A DNA stretch of 64,000 nt, taken from assembly GCA_030323885.1 (NCBI GenBank), contig CM059196.1, positions 43,981,798 through 44,045,797 of the forward strand, in the 5' to 3' direction. Position numbers and translations under genes: made by a program. Source of the DNA: Branchipolynoe longqiensis (Eukaryota; Annelida; Polychaeta; Phyllodocida; Polynoidae). Of this stretch, positions 1-10,325 are shown one piece after another. Positions within the stretch are counted from its first letter, which is position 1; each line of letters starts with the position of its first letter. The notes beneath the pieces are model-generated. The model was not told the DNA's origin, did no database searches, and saw only the letters and a program-made list of their open reading frames with translations.

Positions 1-128
1 ACATTCGTTCCCCTAGAATTGTAAGTATTTTTAATGGTCATTTAATGCTTACAATTACAAACATAGAGGCAATGCACTTACACATACACAGGGTAGCATT
101 GTATTGTAGGAGGAATGCTAAATATGCT

Positions 129-462
129 GTTTGGTTGTTGTGGCTCCATGTCCTAGCAACATCTAATGTCATATTAGGATAGGTACAGATTTCAAACAGC
201 ACATACTTAGTGTCCCCCCTTTATAGTGCTGCCTCACGTAGAAACTATGCCACCGGCAACATGATTCCAACATCCAACTCAGCCACATTATCCTGACTCT
301 GAGTAAACTAGTGCTTGCCCTTTCCTATTAATGCTGAGTGCCAGGCTCGGTAGCGACAAGTATCAATTTGGTAAATCATTGGCTTGACTCGGTCGGGTTC
401 ACGTCCATGCCCTTCCACATGGGAAGGCAGCGCTCTACTGACTCGACCATCCCGCCTGGTGA
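129..462 (-). repeat. SINE-A copy (tRNA-derived), near full length
   Basis: Read on the minus strand this has a tRNA-like head with A-box-like and B-box-like motifs, a middle with the CAGGATAATGTG / GGATATC-type body, and a tail ending in GTTGCTAGGACATGG. The same layout recurs about 20 times in the window, at 3001-3331, 9971-10325, 20078-20409, 26912-27205 and 62505-62822 among others. That copy number and the tRNA head are the grounds for calling it a SINE. This copy has diverged in the body. Confidence 0.75.
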
Positions 463-670
463 GAAGGTTAAGCTGAACAGCTGGATAGTGTGTTCTTGCC
501 CTATGTCTCCCAAGCATCTCACCACACATATATGAAAGCATTCCGTTCTTGCTCGGCTATTACTATTATTAGTTTGTTTTACAATTCTGAGTTTCTTTTT
601 TTCTTTTCTTTTTTAAAATTGTATATAGATAAACATAGGTTCAGTTATATTCTACCTTACTTCAAGGACC

Positions 671-870
671 AGACAGGATGGCCGAATGAGTTGAGTGTCC
701 GTCTCCTGTTTTGATAGATTGGGGGATCCGAACCCATGGGTCATGGTGCTGGCAGCCTGATTTCCCAGTGGGGCAGCACTATAAAATCGGAAAGAGTACA
801 CACTGTCACAAGTCGGTACCCGTCCTGATATGACCTTAGATGTTGCTAGGATGTAAAACAACAAACAAAC
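671..870 (+). repeat. SINE-A copy, internally deleted
   Basis: It begins with the tRNA-like head (GATGGCCGAATGAGTTGAG) and ends with the family tail GATGTTGCTAGGATGTAAAAC followed by an ACAAAC-type tail. The stretch between the B-box region and the GGTCATGGTGCTGGCAGCC body is missing, so this is an internally deleted copy. Confidence 0.75.
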
Positions 871-1102
871 ACCTTACTTCAATTTAAAGTAACTTCGATC
901 ATAAATGGCTAACTTGTTTTATATTTGAAGTGAAACCATTGCCAAATTAATGTTGGCGTTGTATTAAATTGACCTTCTATTCCCTTCTATGGAGCAACAC
1001 ATGTTTAAGAAGTACACCATTATCTATGCTCGATATGTAAGATCAAATCTGTGTAAGTGTTTGGTTAAGAAAATTTGAAGCTTTCATCGAATCGAAGTAA
1101 TT
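868..1102 (-). repeat. MITE-B fragment
   Basis: On the minus strand it matches parts of the 350-bp MITE-B consensus seen at 8000-8345 and 36832-37171, including the ACTTCAAATAT block and the GATTTGATC / CGATGAAAGC left end. Both termini are degraded. Confidence 0.5.
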
Positions 1103-1990
1103 TTGAAATAATTAAAACAATGAGATTGTAGTTAGGCCTTTGAGGGTACAAGCGAATTTACCAGGTCGACTTGTGTGCCTCCAGTGGACAACCTCCATAT
1201 GTTAGCCTTTTTAGCCAATCCATATCGATCAGTGCTGCAGGCGTGGGTTGGTGGATGGGACCGGAGACATTATTTTGAATATCCTGAGGTCGAGGTGGGG
1301 GAATGGGGTTGGGGGAGCTCACTGTTCAATAAAATATGATTTTATATTTGGGGGGTTATGCTGTTTAAGAATTTTCATTTGTAACTTAACATAAACAATA
1401 AGATTGCATATGCTGGAGTGATATATACCATTTAAACATTTCCATTGTCAATGTAAAGCAGTCAGATTTTATATTTTGGGTTATACTTTTTAAGATTTTC
1501 CAATATTATAGTAAAACTATGAGATTGTATATTTGGAGCTTTTTAGTTATTTTACACAGATTAATCATTTCTAGTTTCGTGGCGAGGAATCAAATAGTTT
1601 TATTCGTCAGCATAATAGATTTGTCAGTGCCAATGCACTGGCCTTTCAGCCAGAGTTGCTGTTACATACTTACACAGATCATTTTAATGATGAACAGACT
1701 AGGGATGAATAGGTTAAAGATGAATAAACTAAGTGAGGATGTGATGAGTGGTGAAAGAAGACGTACATCGGTACTTTTTGATTGACGATGGTGCTGCAGA
1801 AGTCAGCTGCATGAAAAGCTGGCAATCATAAAAGTACACAGTGGTGGTTAGTTTAACTAGTTAGATTCTGCTGTGTGGGGCAAACATAGAAAAATAATAT
1901 AGAAAAAATAGTGAAATTGTATAGCCTATTTGGCCATTACATTATCTAATCATTTTCAACACAACATTCAAACATCAAGATTATACATCT
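1103..1990. other. Unannotated stretch
   Basis: AT-rich DNA with no coding signal, TIR pair or tandem structure that I can support. An 88-codon open frame at 1519-1785 has no recognisable features and no splice context. A SINE-A tail fragment lies at its right end (about 1995-2050). Confidence 0.4.
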
Positions 1991-2088
1991 GAAGATTTGT
2001 GGAGATTATTGGGGTTTTACATCCTGACAACATCTGAAGTCATATTATCTATTATTGAAAAGTGTCAATAGCGCCTCACCCCCTCCAC

Positions 2089-2116
2089 AAACACACACAC
2101 ACACACACACACACAC
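2089..2116. repeat. (AC)n microsatellite
   Basis: About 14 AC dinucleotides in a row, directly visible. Confidence 0.95.
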
Positions 2117-2477
2117 GCCGACACACTGCGTCGGCGTTTCGCTGGTGCCTGGTGTGTGGAGGGGGTACATGGGGTAACCAGCCTCTACCGGAACAGAACC
2201 ATATGCGCACGCATCCACCATCTGCTCCCCGTAACGCACGTCACATCCGCGAACCAGCGCAACAGATGAAAACAGCTGGCAATCTGCAACCGAATCAGAA
2301 GCTGTTACAGACAAAATAATACCTCAATTCAATCCAATAACTTTCATCCACATAAAGACTCTCTCACCTCGGGTCTCGCTCACCCGAGGCGCCACCTTTC
2401 GCCTCCCATCAGAATCTGCCGCAGCGCTGCTGTCAATTTCTTCATTTCTCCTCCTGCAGTCAAGATGTCAGGGCCAG

Positions 2478-2503
2478 CCCCCCCCCCCCCCCCCCCCCCC
2501 CCC
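2478..2503. repeat. Poly-C tract, 26 bases
   Basis: An uninterrupted run of C. Such runs are prone to sequencing and assembly length error and could form G4 structures on the opposite strand. Confidence 0.95.
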
Positions 2504-2649
2504 TACACCTCATGTTCCTCCCTCTGTTTGCGAATCAGAACCCGATGGTTGGAAGCTTTAGTTATATACTTATCCAGTGATTGCACAATATTGATGTGTA
2601 TAATGTATCTCTATTCATAGCACATTGTTATAATGCATTGTTCAATTTA

Positions 2650-2960
2650 ACAGGAGCAGGACATAGCTCAGGAGGTAGAGTGTCCACCTGTGAAGGTATG
2701 GGTCATCCTATCAATCCTGCTCAGTGGACACATTTGCAGTTTGGGTTATTTTCCATTCCAACCAGTGGTCCTCAACTGGTTAACCAAAGGCTGTCCTGTC
2801 TGTGGGAAAGTGCATATAAAGGTCCCCTTGCTGCTTATCGGAATGAGTAGCCTATGCGGTGGCAGCAGGTTTCCTCCCAATAAATATGTCAGAATGACCA
2901 TATGTTTGACGTCCAATAGCCGATGATAAAAATCAATGTGCTCTAGAGACGTCATTAAAT
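2650..2960 (+). repeat. SINE-C, tRNA-derived, lophotrochozoan-like
   Basis: The head (ATAGCTCAGGAGGTAGAGTG) is tRNA-like with a clear A-box. The body contains GGGTTATTTTCCATTCCAACC, GTGCATATAAAGG, CCAATAGCCGATGATAAAAA and AATGTGCTCTAGAGACGTC. From memory this body is characteristic of a SINE common in molluscs and other lophotrochozoans. This is the only clear copy in the window and is one basis for the organism guess. Confidence 0.65.
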
Positions 2961-3000
2961 AGAAATTAACTTTCCTTTGCTCGATTTAGCTATGCACATG

Positions 3001-3331
3001 ACCGGACGGGATGACAGAATTGGTAAGAGCATTGGCTGGCTTCCCGTGTGGAAAGTCATCGGTTTGAACACGACCAATTCGAATAAATGACTTACAAACT
3101 TTATGCTTGTCTATAACTTCCCTGACGCTTGGTATTACTAAGATATGACAAGGACTGGTTAGCTCAGTAGCAGGATAAAGTGACTGAGCGGGATATCAGG
3201 TCATGACATGTCAGCAGTCTTATCTGCCAATGGAGTAGCACTATAAAGTCGCCATGAGTACGCACTGAAACAAGTCGTCACCCATCTGATTAACCTTATA
3301 TGTTGCCATGATGCAAACCCCAAACAAACAA
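3001..3331 (+). repeat. SINE-A copy, full length
   Basis: The head GACGGGATGACAGAATTGG leads through a B-box-like GGTTTGAAC, the AGCAGGATAAAGTGACTGAG body and CTATAAAGTCGCCATGAGT to the tail TGTTGCCATGATGCAAA. All family landmarks are present in order. Confidence 0.8.
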
Positions 3332-3839
3332 ATAAACTGGTCTTACAGTCATAAATGTTGGCAGTTATTTACACAATTCATTTGATGATAATAAATGTTA
3401 GTAATAGGATGGTGTATGAGAACGGGGCAAGCATTGGCGATATTATATTGTATGCTTTCGCAAGATTTTCTTTCTGCTACCCTAACTTAGTTGTTTGTCT
3501 TATGCTAAGCTGGTGGTAACATAGTGGAGGCAATTGAGATGTTGTATTTCATGCAGGTGCGCGGGTAGTTATGATTTAAGTTCCTGAGGGGGGCAGGCAG
3601 CAGGTGCTTACAGAGTATTAGTGGTTGAGTGGGTGAGTGGTTAAAAGTAGGTTGGTTCACAGCTGCCTTAATGCCATGACTTAAATTATGCCCTCGCTTA
3701 CATTACATTCCTCGAAAGGATGCTGCTATTGCAAGCCTTTTTATTTATTGGGGGGTAAAATTATATTTTATTCAATAAATAAAATTATTTTCAATATTGG
3801 GACACTAATCATTACAGTTATTTATAAATATAAAACAGA

Positions 3840-4301
3840 TTCACATACCCTTATCCGAAATTCTGATATCCGAAAAGCACCAAAAACCGAAGTTTGTTGT
3901 TTGTTCAGTATATACATGATCTAATAATATTTAGCCTTTACTTATCGCACTTAGTGTAAATATTCATGTTTCGGTGGGAAAATATTAATGTGTTTTATTT
4001 TGCTTCATTTGAAGCTTTATATGCTAAACTTCTACCAAATGTTTTTGTTTGAAATAAAATGTACCAGAATATTTATGGTTTATAATTATCTCATCATTTA
4101 TTTCCGTTATCAGCATATTACTCAACCAACAAACTGTACTAATAGTATTTGTAGTCTTTATTTATCCCATATGGTGTGAATATTCATAAGTTGTTACTGC
4201 AGTAATAACATTTCATTGCTACCTTTATTCTGAAATCCGAAAAATTCTGAATTCCGCAATGCAACTGGCATGCACATGGATTTCGGATAAGGGGAAGTGG
4301 A
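3840..4301. mobile_element. Small DNA transposon with 22-bp TIRs
   Basis: The left end (3840-3861) and the reverse complement of the right end (4280-4301) agree at about 18 of 22 positions around the core CCTTATCCGAAAT. Subterminal TCCGAAAA motifs are also mirrored (about 3869 and 4237). The interior is AT-rich with no transposase frame, so this is a non-autonomous element. Similar termini occur on mariner/Tigger-type elements, but I cannot fix the superfamily. Confidence 0.6.
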
Positions 4302-4340
4302 CTTAATACAATCTATATAGTGCTGAGTCTCCACAGCCTG

Positions 4341-4486
4341 GGCCCATATGCATGACGCGGTGTTAGCGAGCCAAAACTGGTTTTGGCGGGGATTTCTAGG
4401 TCAGCGGCGAAAACTCAGTACGCAAGGAGCGGTGTTAGCCCAAACACACCGAGTGTAAGCTAACACCGTGGCATGCATACGGGCCC
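4341..4486. mobile_element. Foldback element FB1 (146 bp)
   Basis: The left arm reads GGCCCATATGCATG then CGCGGTGTTAGC. The right arm carries the reverse complement, GCTAACACCG then CATGCATACGGGCC. The arms pair over about 28 bp around an AT/GC-mixed centre. It is the shortest of a set of GC-rich foldback elements in this window. I see no clear target duplication. Confidence 0.6.
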
Positions 4487-4564
4487 TGGTGTACATCTTG
4501 CATCTTCGTTGATAATACACTTTTGGGTTGGACAATCATGTGTGATTGTTGGAGTGTTACTTTT

Positions 4565-4985
4565 CAGTTAGCAAAATAAAACCAGGAAACCCCCTCTAAG
4601 CTGTTCCACAAGGGGGCATGTGATATGTCATTACCCACCAGCTGGACAGCCCATGAGAAGTAACCTCCTGCCAGAAAACAGCTAGATAACACCAAATCCA
4701 AACATAAACCAACTACCTATTATGTGCAAGCCTATAATATGTAAATAGAGTAGGCTAGTCTAGAATTAAGTGTAGGAAAAAATAAAAAGAGGAAGACTCT
4801 TACCAAGAAAATCCAAAAGAACTAACATAGATCACTAACCACAAACCATAATCTTAAGAAACCCACACCGATAACTACCCAGCATTGAAAACAAGCTTGA
4901 TCATCCAAGCTTATATGCTATGGACAGCATAAACATCCCATCAAAAAACAAAGAAGAAAAGAAAAAAGATTCTGCGCAGTAGCTT
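4565..4985 (+). repeat. 3' fragment of the window's LINE family
   Basis: The blocks GGGGGCATGTGATATGTCA, the TGTGCAAGCCTATAA / GAGTAGGCTAG block and ATGCTATGGACAGCATAAAC recur in the same order at 16415-16950, downstream of the LINE reverse transcriptase. This is therefore a 5'-truncated copy of the same element. Confidence 0.65.
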
Positions 4986-5514
4986 GCAGAGAGGAGGGCA
5001 GAGGGTGAGGCGGAGTCCAGGCATCCTTATTGGGGGCATATTTAAAATGTCTTCCTTGCAGTACATTTCTTAGTACTAGACCCTATGCTTGAGTTTTAGG
5101 GATATACAAGGAGTTGGCCCTGAGCATCACAAAACCTGTGCTTCTGCGCGTTAACAATCATGTCGTGAATCGCTGTCGACCGATGGTTAGTGAGCAGTGT
5201 TAGTTAGTTGGTTCTTGTCAGATGTTAACCATTTACCTGTGTTGGTTATTAATTATTACTTATTAAGTCGTTATTAATGTATATGTCTATAATCTGATCA
5301 CTTTTCCGTGACCTTTCATTGGTTTCTACCTTCTCTTTGCAGGTGACGCAGCAACAGACACTTTGGTGTTGACTGAGGATTCTTCAAAGTCCACACGTTC
5401 GTGAACTTCTGAAGCGAGATTGAAATCAGTTCAAGTAACTGATCAAGATCACGATCTTCGTGAAATGTCAACTCATTTTCAAAAAACAAAAAATCTTCTT
5501 TTGTTGTTGTTGTA
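4986..5514. other. Unannotated stretch
   Basis: No coding frame or repeat is evident. A pyrimidine tract ending in TTTGCAG at about 5341 looks like a splice acceptor. It could belong to an untranslated upstream exon of the SOCS-box gene, but nothing else supports that. Confidence 0.3.
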
Positions 5515-5805
5515 AATAGGGCAAAAGCTGAAAATGCAAACTTGAAGTAAAGGAACTCACACCAGTTAATCTCATATTATTTACATTTACCTCATATACT
5601 ACAGACAATAACAAACAAAGGAAAATAACTTCTTTTAAGAAAATGGCAAAAGCTCAAAACTCACGAATAATGCAAACTGGGAGTGAAGGCCCTCACATCA
5701 CAATTCCTCTCATAATTACATCTACCTCATATACTACAGATAAAGAAGAAACTTTTTTTGTTTAATGCCCAAAGCTCAAAACTCACGGATTGTGCAGCCT
5801 TGAAG
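5515..5805. repeat. Tandem repeat, about 121-125 bp unit, 2.4 copies
   Basis: The unit start (CAAAAGCTCAAAACTCACG-like) appears at about 5521, 5646 and 5767, and CCTCATATACTACAGA appears twice at the same spacing. It ends about 20 bp before the putative TATA box of the downstream gene. Confidence 0.75.
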
Positions 5806-5826
5806 TAGTACACCCACAATCAAGGA

Positions 5827-5834
5827 TATATATA
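5827..5834 (+). promoter_or_regulatory. Possible TATA box of the SOCS-box gene
   Basis: TATATATA lies 92 bp upstream of the ATG at 5926 and is followed by more GC-rich DNA. Spacing suits a start site near 5855-5865. Sequence alone cannot prove use. Confidence 0.35.
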
Positions 5835-5925
5835 CAGTCTCGGGGACCAGTCCACGATAATCCAAAACGAAACTCTTTCTTCCCAGTGCGCAACCTCGAC
5901 AGCGCAGAGGCGCCACCTGTCGGCA

Positions 5926-6159
5926 ATGGGCGGCGCGTCGAGCCGGAAGCAGATGGAGGAGGCGCTGGCAACACTGGGCCAGGTGAAGCCGTGGGGCAGC
6001 GTCTTCGTCTGCCCCTTTAGTGACTGGACAAAACACCAGGGGGCACTGTGGGGCTTCGACCCGCGCACCAACTACTCCACTCGGCAGGAGTCTCGTCTGC
6101 AGCCGTGGGCCACCAGGGGCCACCACTTCGTCGCTCAGATTCCCGCTCCGGAGACGCAG
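5926..6159 (+). CDS. SOCS-box gene, coding exon 1
   Basis: 78 codons from ATG to a GCAG|GTGGGT donor, phase 0. This exon is GC-rich compared with its flanks. It carries the MGGASS start, an amphipathic segment around KQMEEALATLG and the aromatic-rich WGSVFVCPFSDW. The ATG is chosen because it is the first in a frame that stays open to the donor and gives a myristoylation-type N-terminus. The only downstream partner acceptor with matching phase that I find is at 8513. Confidence 0.8.
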
Positions 6160-9100
6160 GTGGGTTGGTGCGCGCGCATGCGTCTAGAGCCAATGGCCAG
6201 GTAGCCAACGGAAATGCCCATGCAGCTCATTTGGTCCGTGTTGCTATAGAAAATTTAACAAATTTAAAGAGTCTTTCTTCAAATTTGGCTATACTACTAC
6301 TGTCCACAAAGTCTGCAAAGTTGATATATTATTTAACTTTAGTACATTAATTGATTAAGCAAGGAAAATGTCAACTACTTGACCCATCATTCATGCACCC
6401 AGGCTAGCTCCAAGCCATAGTCTATGACATATAACAGCAGTGTGAGTGTGAGGGGTTAAAAGTAATAAAACACTGCTTAGTTAGTAAACCCAGAGGCTTT
6501 GTCTAGTACTGTTAGAAGTCGTCAAAATACAAAGTAGTGCCAATCAAAACGATTCTTGCACCGTTAGAAGAGAATGGTCAGAGACATTATAAGTATTGGA
6601 TTAGTACTGTTAGAAGTAATTAAAATACAAAGTAGTGCAAGTCAAAACGGTTCTTGTACCGTTCACAAAGAATGGTCAGAGAGATGATAAGTATTAGATT
6701 ACTACTGTTAGAAGTAATTAAATACAAAGTAGTGCCTGTCAAAACCTTACTAGTACCATTAGCAAAGAATTATCAGAGACATGATAAGTATTACTAGAAG
6801 TAGTGCCAGTCAAAACGGTAATTGTACTGTTAGCAGAGACTGATCGGAGTCATGATACGTATTGGACTAGTTCTGTTAGAAGTAATTAAATACAAAGTAG
6901 TGACAGCCAAACAGTACTTGTAACGTTAGCAGAGAATGGTCAGAGTCATCTAAAGTTAATAGAGCCCCCTCACTAGTAATACTAGTAGTGGCATTTCTAA
7001 TGCGCTGTGTAATACAACCATAAAATGACATCTTTAGAACTTGTCTACAGTTGTCGACATTGCGTTTAAATTAAATTTGCATAGACCAATGGTTTTGAGT
7101 TTCTTGTTCGTTAATGTAGATTAGGTTGATTCTTATTATCTGCCTCACTTTAGCTTGGAGTACATTTTCTTGTTTGTTTTAAATGGCTAACTTTGACAAT
7201 CTTTGAAATGTAAACATGTGAAACTAATTTTGGCATGCATGCCCATTTCTCACATCATAGGCTTTAAGCCCCAGTCACACATACCCGGATCAGGGGCCGG
7301 ACGAGCCCCGGACCGCCATCCGGGGTGGTCCGGGGCGATCCGTGGCTCATCCATGGCTCATCCGTGCCGACACCCCCTGATCCGGCCTGATCCGTGGCTC
7401 GTCCGGCGCCGTCCGGGCTCAGCCCCGGATGTTTTAAAATGTTTAAAACATCCGGGGTGGTCCGGGGGATTTTGCGATCCAGGCTCAATCCGGCCTGATC
7501 CAGCCTGATCCGGGGTTGGTCCGGGTATTTCAGGGGTGGTCTGGGGTAGACCAGGCCTGTCCGGGGCTGGTCCGGGGTCATTTTGAGCCATGGTTTGACC
7601 CAGACCATCCTCGGACTATCCAGGACTACCCCCGGCCTAGCCACGGACTACTCCCGGACTGCCCCCGTAAGACCGGGGGTGATCCGGGATAGTCCGGGGG
7701 TGATCCGGGATAGTCTGGGGGTGGTCCAGGGCAGTCCGGGGGTTGTCTGGCCTCAGTCCGGGGGTGATCCGGGATAGTCTGGGGGTGGTCCGGCCCAGTC
7801 CGGGGGCAGTGCAGTGGTGGTAAGGGGCGGTCCGGGGCTCATCTGGGAAAGTGTGACTCTGAGGCAAAAATCGACGAAAACAGTGATTTTATCCGTGGCG
7901 GTCCGGGACAGTCCGGGGCATTGGTCCATGGGTGGTCCGGATCAAAATCCGGGGCTCATCCGGCTATGTGTGACTGGGGCTTAAGCAGTAACAGGTTCTA
8001 TTAGAGTTGCACAGTCCGATGAAAGCATCGAATTTTCAAAAACCAAAACAGTTACCTAAATTTTATTCTATATATCGTACTTAGATACTGGTGTGCTTAT
8101 TGAGCAATTGTTGCTGCATAAAAGGGGATACTAAGACAATTTAATAGAACCTGTTACTGCTGAAATGCATGGTGTCCGAATTTTGATCGGCTTGCCAACA
8201 TTAATTTGGCATGTTATTTCACCTCAAATATCTCCAAAGTTAGCCTTTTAAAATAAAAGTACTTCAAAATAAGGTCAATTAGTAATGATCCATCTAATGT
8301 ATATATATCAGAAACCTGCTGAAACTCACTATGCAACTTTAAAATAATTGACTTAATTATATTCCTCTCTATTTGGCAATAAATACATCAGTATCTAAGT
8401 TAGATCTGTAGAATCAAATCTAGATAAGTGCTTTGGTTTGCACTAATTTCTTAGAATCAAATCTAGATAAGTGTTTTGGTTTGAACTGACTTCTTGCTTT
8501 GAACTGCCACAGGACATTGACATGTCTGCAGTGCGGATGTACGCCACCATGGCCATCGAAGAGAAACGCAACATGCACCAGGTCCAGTGTGTCGACCTGC
8601 CCTTTTCATACTTCAAGGATGGCCTTCACTTCGTTGAGGTCGTCACCTATCGTGATCATCACGTGATCGTGCAGGTGGCCACCAAGCACCAGCGGATGGA
8701 CTTCCTGCTTGTGGACCTGGAGAAGGACACGATGCGTGTGGTGCACCGCGAATACGTCCACAGTAAGTGCTGCCTGTATGAGTGTGCCATGTCGCCAGAC
8801 TTCTCCCGGATTCTACTCAAGCCGAACCAGTACTACGCACATTTCCACAACGTACAAGTGGTCCGTGATTTGCTGCAATGCATCATGATAGGAGGTCCGC
8901 ATGTAAAGCGAAAGCCAAGCTCTGCAGCAGCATCAACAACAGTGTCGCGCAACTCATTGCGGAAACCCCAAGCGAGTGGACCTGCGCAAGCCGCTTCCAC
9001 TTCTGGGAAGAACACAGACTTCGCGAACAGTGAAGTGGAGGGGCGAAGCGGTGAGGAACCTGAAGAAGGTGGCAACTTCACGCTTCATGAAGCAGCGGCT

Positions 9101-9694
9101 TTGCGGATGGCAATGGTGTTTGACCCTCGCTATCAAAACAGCCGAGTGGTGCTGGCTAACGTGGTCGAGCAGGGAAAGCCGATCATCCTTGTCTATGACA
9201 TCAAGATGAGGAGGCGGCTCCTACAGAATGACCTGCATACCAGCACCCAGCGGACTGCACAGCAGCTGGTCTTCAGTCCTGGAGGCAACTTCATCGCTGT
9301 GCCGTTGGTCATTGGAGACTACCAGACGACACCACCATTTGTCATGTCTGACATCAAGGTGTTCAGCGCTGTCACTCTGGACTGCGTGCACACGCTGCCA
9401 CCGAGCGGGACGCGCGGCGGTTACGTCAATCTGGTGCCGGTCGCCGCGTTCCCCATGTTCTCCTCTTCCGGTGCGTTCCTGGTGGTCCCCGTGAGTAAGA
9501 CGCAGCCGGACCCTTACCAGAAAGGTCTGGTGAGGGTTGGTTCTGTGTCGGTCCACAAGGTGGCGCCACTGATGCACCTACAGAGCATGTGTCGCACCAA
9601 AGTGAGGCAGTGCGTGCGGAGGGAGGAGATCCCGAAGCTCCCACTACCGGAAGCCATGAAGCGCTTTCTGCTGTTCATGCCATTTATAGAGTAA
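5926..9694 (+). CDS. SOCS-box protein, two coding exons (join 5926-6159, 8513-9694)
   Basis: The joined frame encodes 471 residues. It opens MGGASSRKQ, a plausible N-myristoylation signal. Residues 79 to about 430 look like a beta-propeller-type repeat region (short strands such as HVIVQVAT, KPIILVYDIK, GNFIAVPLVIG) without canonical WD signatures, split by a disordered Ser/Ala/Lys/Glu-rich insert at about 210-265. The last 40 residues form a SOCS box: BC-box LQSMCRTKV (LxxxCxxxV) followed by a Cul5-box LPLP. In known families this motif recruits Elongin B/C and Cullin 5, so the protein is probably a ubiquitin-ligase substrate receptor, perhaps at membranes. Both exon edges are phase 0. The intron holds a 98-bp tandem repeat, a foldback element and two MITE-B copies. 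I cannot name the vertebrate orthologue. Confidence 0.85.
6490..6960. repeat. 98-bp tandem repeat in the SOCS-box gene intron
   Basis: TACTGTTAGAAG recurs at about 6507, 6606, 6703 and (mutated) 6865, followed each time by AAATACAAAGTAGTGCC, a CAAAACG block and GAATGGTCAGAG. About 4.7 copies with 10-15% divergence. Confidence 0.8.
7160..8003 (-). repeat. MITE-B copy, inverted, split by foldback FB2
   Basis: Minus-strand MITE-B sequence runs at 7160-7263, including the TTTTAAATGGCTAACTTTG block, and resumes at 7985-8003 with GCAGTAACAGGTTCTATT, the complement of the family's AATAGAACCTGTTACTGC. The foldback element FB2 lies exactly between, so it inserted into this older copy. Confidence 0.6.
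7264..7984. mobile_element. Foldback element FB2 with TTAA ends (721 bp)
   Basis: The termini are a perfect 20-bp inverted pair: TTAAGCCCCAGTCACACATA at 7264-7283 and its complement at 7965-7984. The interior is about 60-65% GC and built from diverged repeats of GGTCCGGGG / GATCCGG words in both orientations, with no conserved frame. TTAA at both outer edges suggests a TTAA-targeting superfamily (piggyBac or Kolobok type). There is no transposase, so the element would be non-autonomous. Confidence 0.75.
8000..8345 (+). repeat. MITE-B copy, full length
   Basis: It starts AGTTGCACAGTCCGATGAAAG and ends with an inverted partial match, TATGCAACTTTAA. The interior has ATTTAATAGAACCTGTTACTG, CTCCAAAGTTAGCC and TTTTAAAATAAAAGTACTTC, shared with copies at 20736-21247, 34199-34590, 36832-37171, 45533-45880 and 48932-49235. 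The inverted ends and lack of coding content fit a MITE. Confidence 0.7.
8513..9694 (+). CDS. SOCS-box gene, terminal coding exon 2
   Basis: The acceptor is CTGCCACAG|GACATT at 8511-8512, preceded by a pyrimidine-rich tract, phase 0. There are 393 codons before TAA. The region is more GC-rich than its surroundings and has codon-like third-position bias. The SOCS box occupies the last 40 codons: BC-box around LQSMCRTKV, then EIPKLPLPEAMKRFLLF. The insert between about 8905 and 9070 encodes a low-complexity, charged linker. Confidence 0.87.
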   Translation, partial: DIDMSAVRMYATMAIEEKRNMHQVQCVDLPFSYFKDGLHFVEVVTYRDHHVIVQVATKHQRMDFLLVDLEKDTMRVVHREYVHSKCCLYECAMSPDFSRILLKPNQYYAHFHNVQVVRDLLQCIMIGGPHVKRKPSSAAASTTVSRNSLRKPQASGPAQAASTSGKNTDFANSEVEGRSGEEPEEGGNFTLHEAAALRMAMVFDPRYQNSRVVLANVVEQGKPIILVYDIKMRRRLLQNDLHTSTQRTAQQLVFSPGGNFIAVPLVIGDYQTTPPFVMSDIKVFSAVTLDCVHTLPPSGTRGGYVNLVPVAAFPMFSSSGAFLVVPVSKTQPDPYQKGLVRVGSVSVHKVAPLMHLQSMCRTKVRQCVRREEIPKLPLPEAMKRFLLFMPFIE

Positions 9695-9956
9695 ATGTGG
9701 TTTCACTTCATTTCGAGTGGCATGTCCGTGAAACTAGAGAGGTCCGGTGTTCTGAGCACACAAACATGAATTTAGTTTCGTAAACAAAAATTTGAATTGT
9801 CTGTGAAACTGTAAATCCATGTATCTCCGTTTATGTTTGTTCTAAAGAACTGTGTTACAATATTAGTAAAACGATACAATATATTGCTTGATAAAAGAAA
9901 TAATGCCACCCAGTGTCCATGTGTCAACTTCATTTCTGTTCAAGCAACAATGCGCT

Positions 9957-9962
9957 AATAAA
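9957..9962 (+). terminator. Poly(A) signal AATAAA of the SOCS-box gene
   Basis: AATAAA lies 263 bp past the stop codon in AT-rich 3' flank, just before a SINE-A copy. It is the best-placed signal on this strand. Confidence 0.5.
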
Positions 9963-9970
9963 TTACTAAG

Positions 9971-10325
9971 TTGGTTGGTTGTTGGAGTTTTGAGTCCTGG
10001 TAACAATACTAACATCCAAGGTCATATCATGACGGGTATCAACTGGTGACAGTGCACACTCATGACAACTTTATAGTGCTGCCCCACTAGGAGACCAGAC
10101 CATCAGCACAATGACCTGATATCCCACTCAGTCACATTATCCTAACACTGAGCCAACCAGTCCTTGCTCTATCCTAATAATGCTGAGCTCCTGGCTAGGA
10201 AGCGACAAGTATCAATTTTGTAGGTAATTAGTTTCACTTGACCAGGGATCAATCCCGTGGGTTCGAATCCCATAATCTCCCAAAATGACAAACGGACGCT
10301 CAACTCATTTTGCCATTCAGTGACG
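9971..10325 (-). repeat. SINE-A copy, near full length
   Basis: Minus-oriented: the tail side (TTGGTTGGTTGTTGGAG) is at the left and the tRNA head (complement ACTCATTTTGCCATTC) at the right. The B-box GGTTCGAATCCC is intact. It abuts foldback element FB3. Confidence 0.8.

Noticed and set aside
7264..7644. 126-codon Pro/Arg/Asp-rich minus frame
   Set aside because: It is produced by the CCGGGG-type word array of FB2 and has no coding context.
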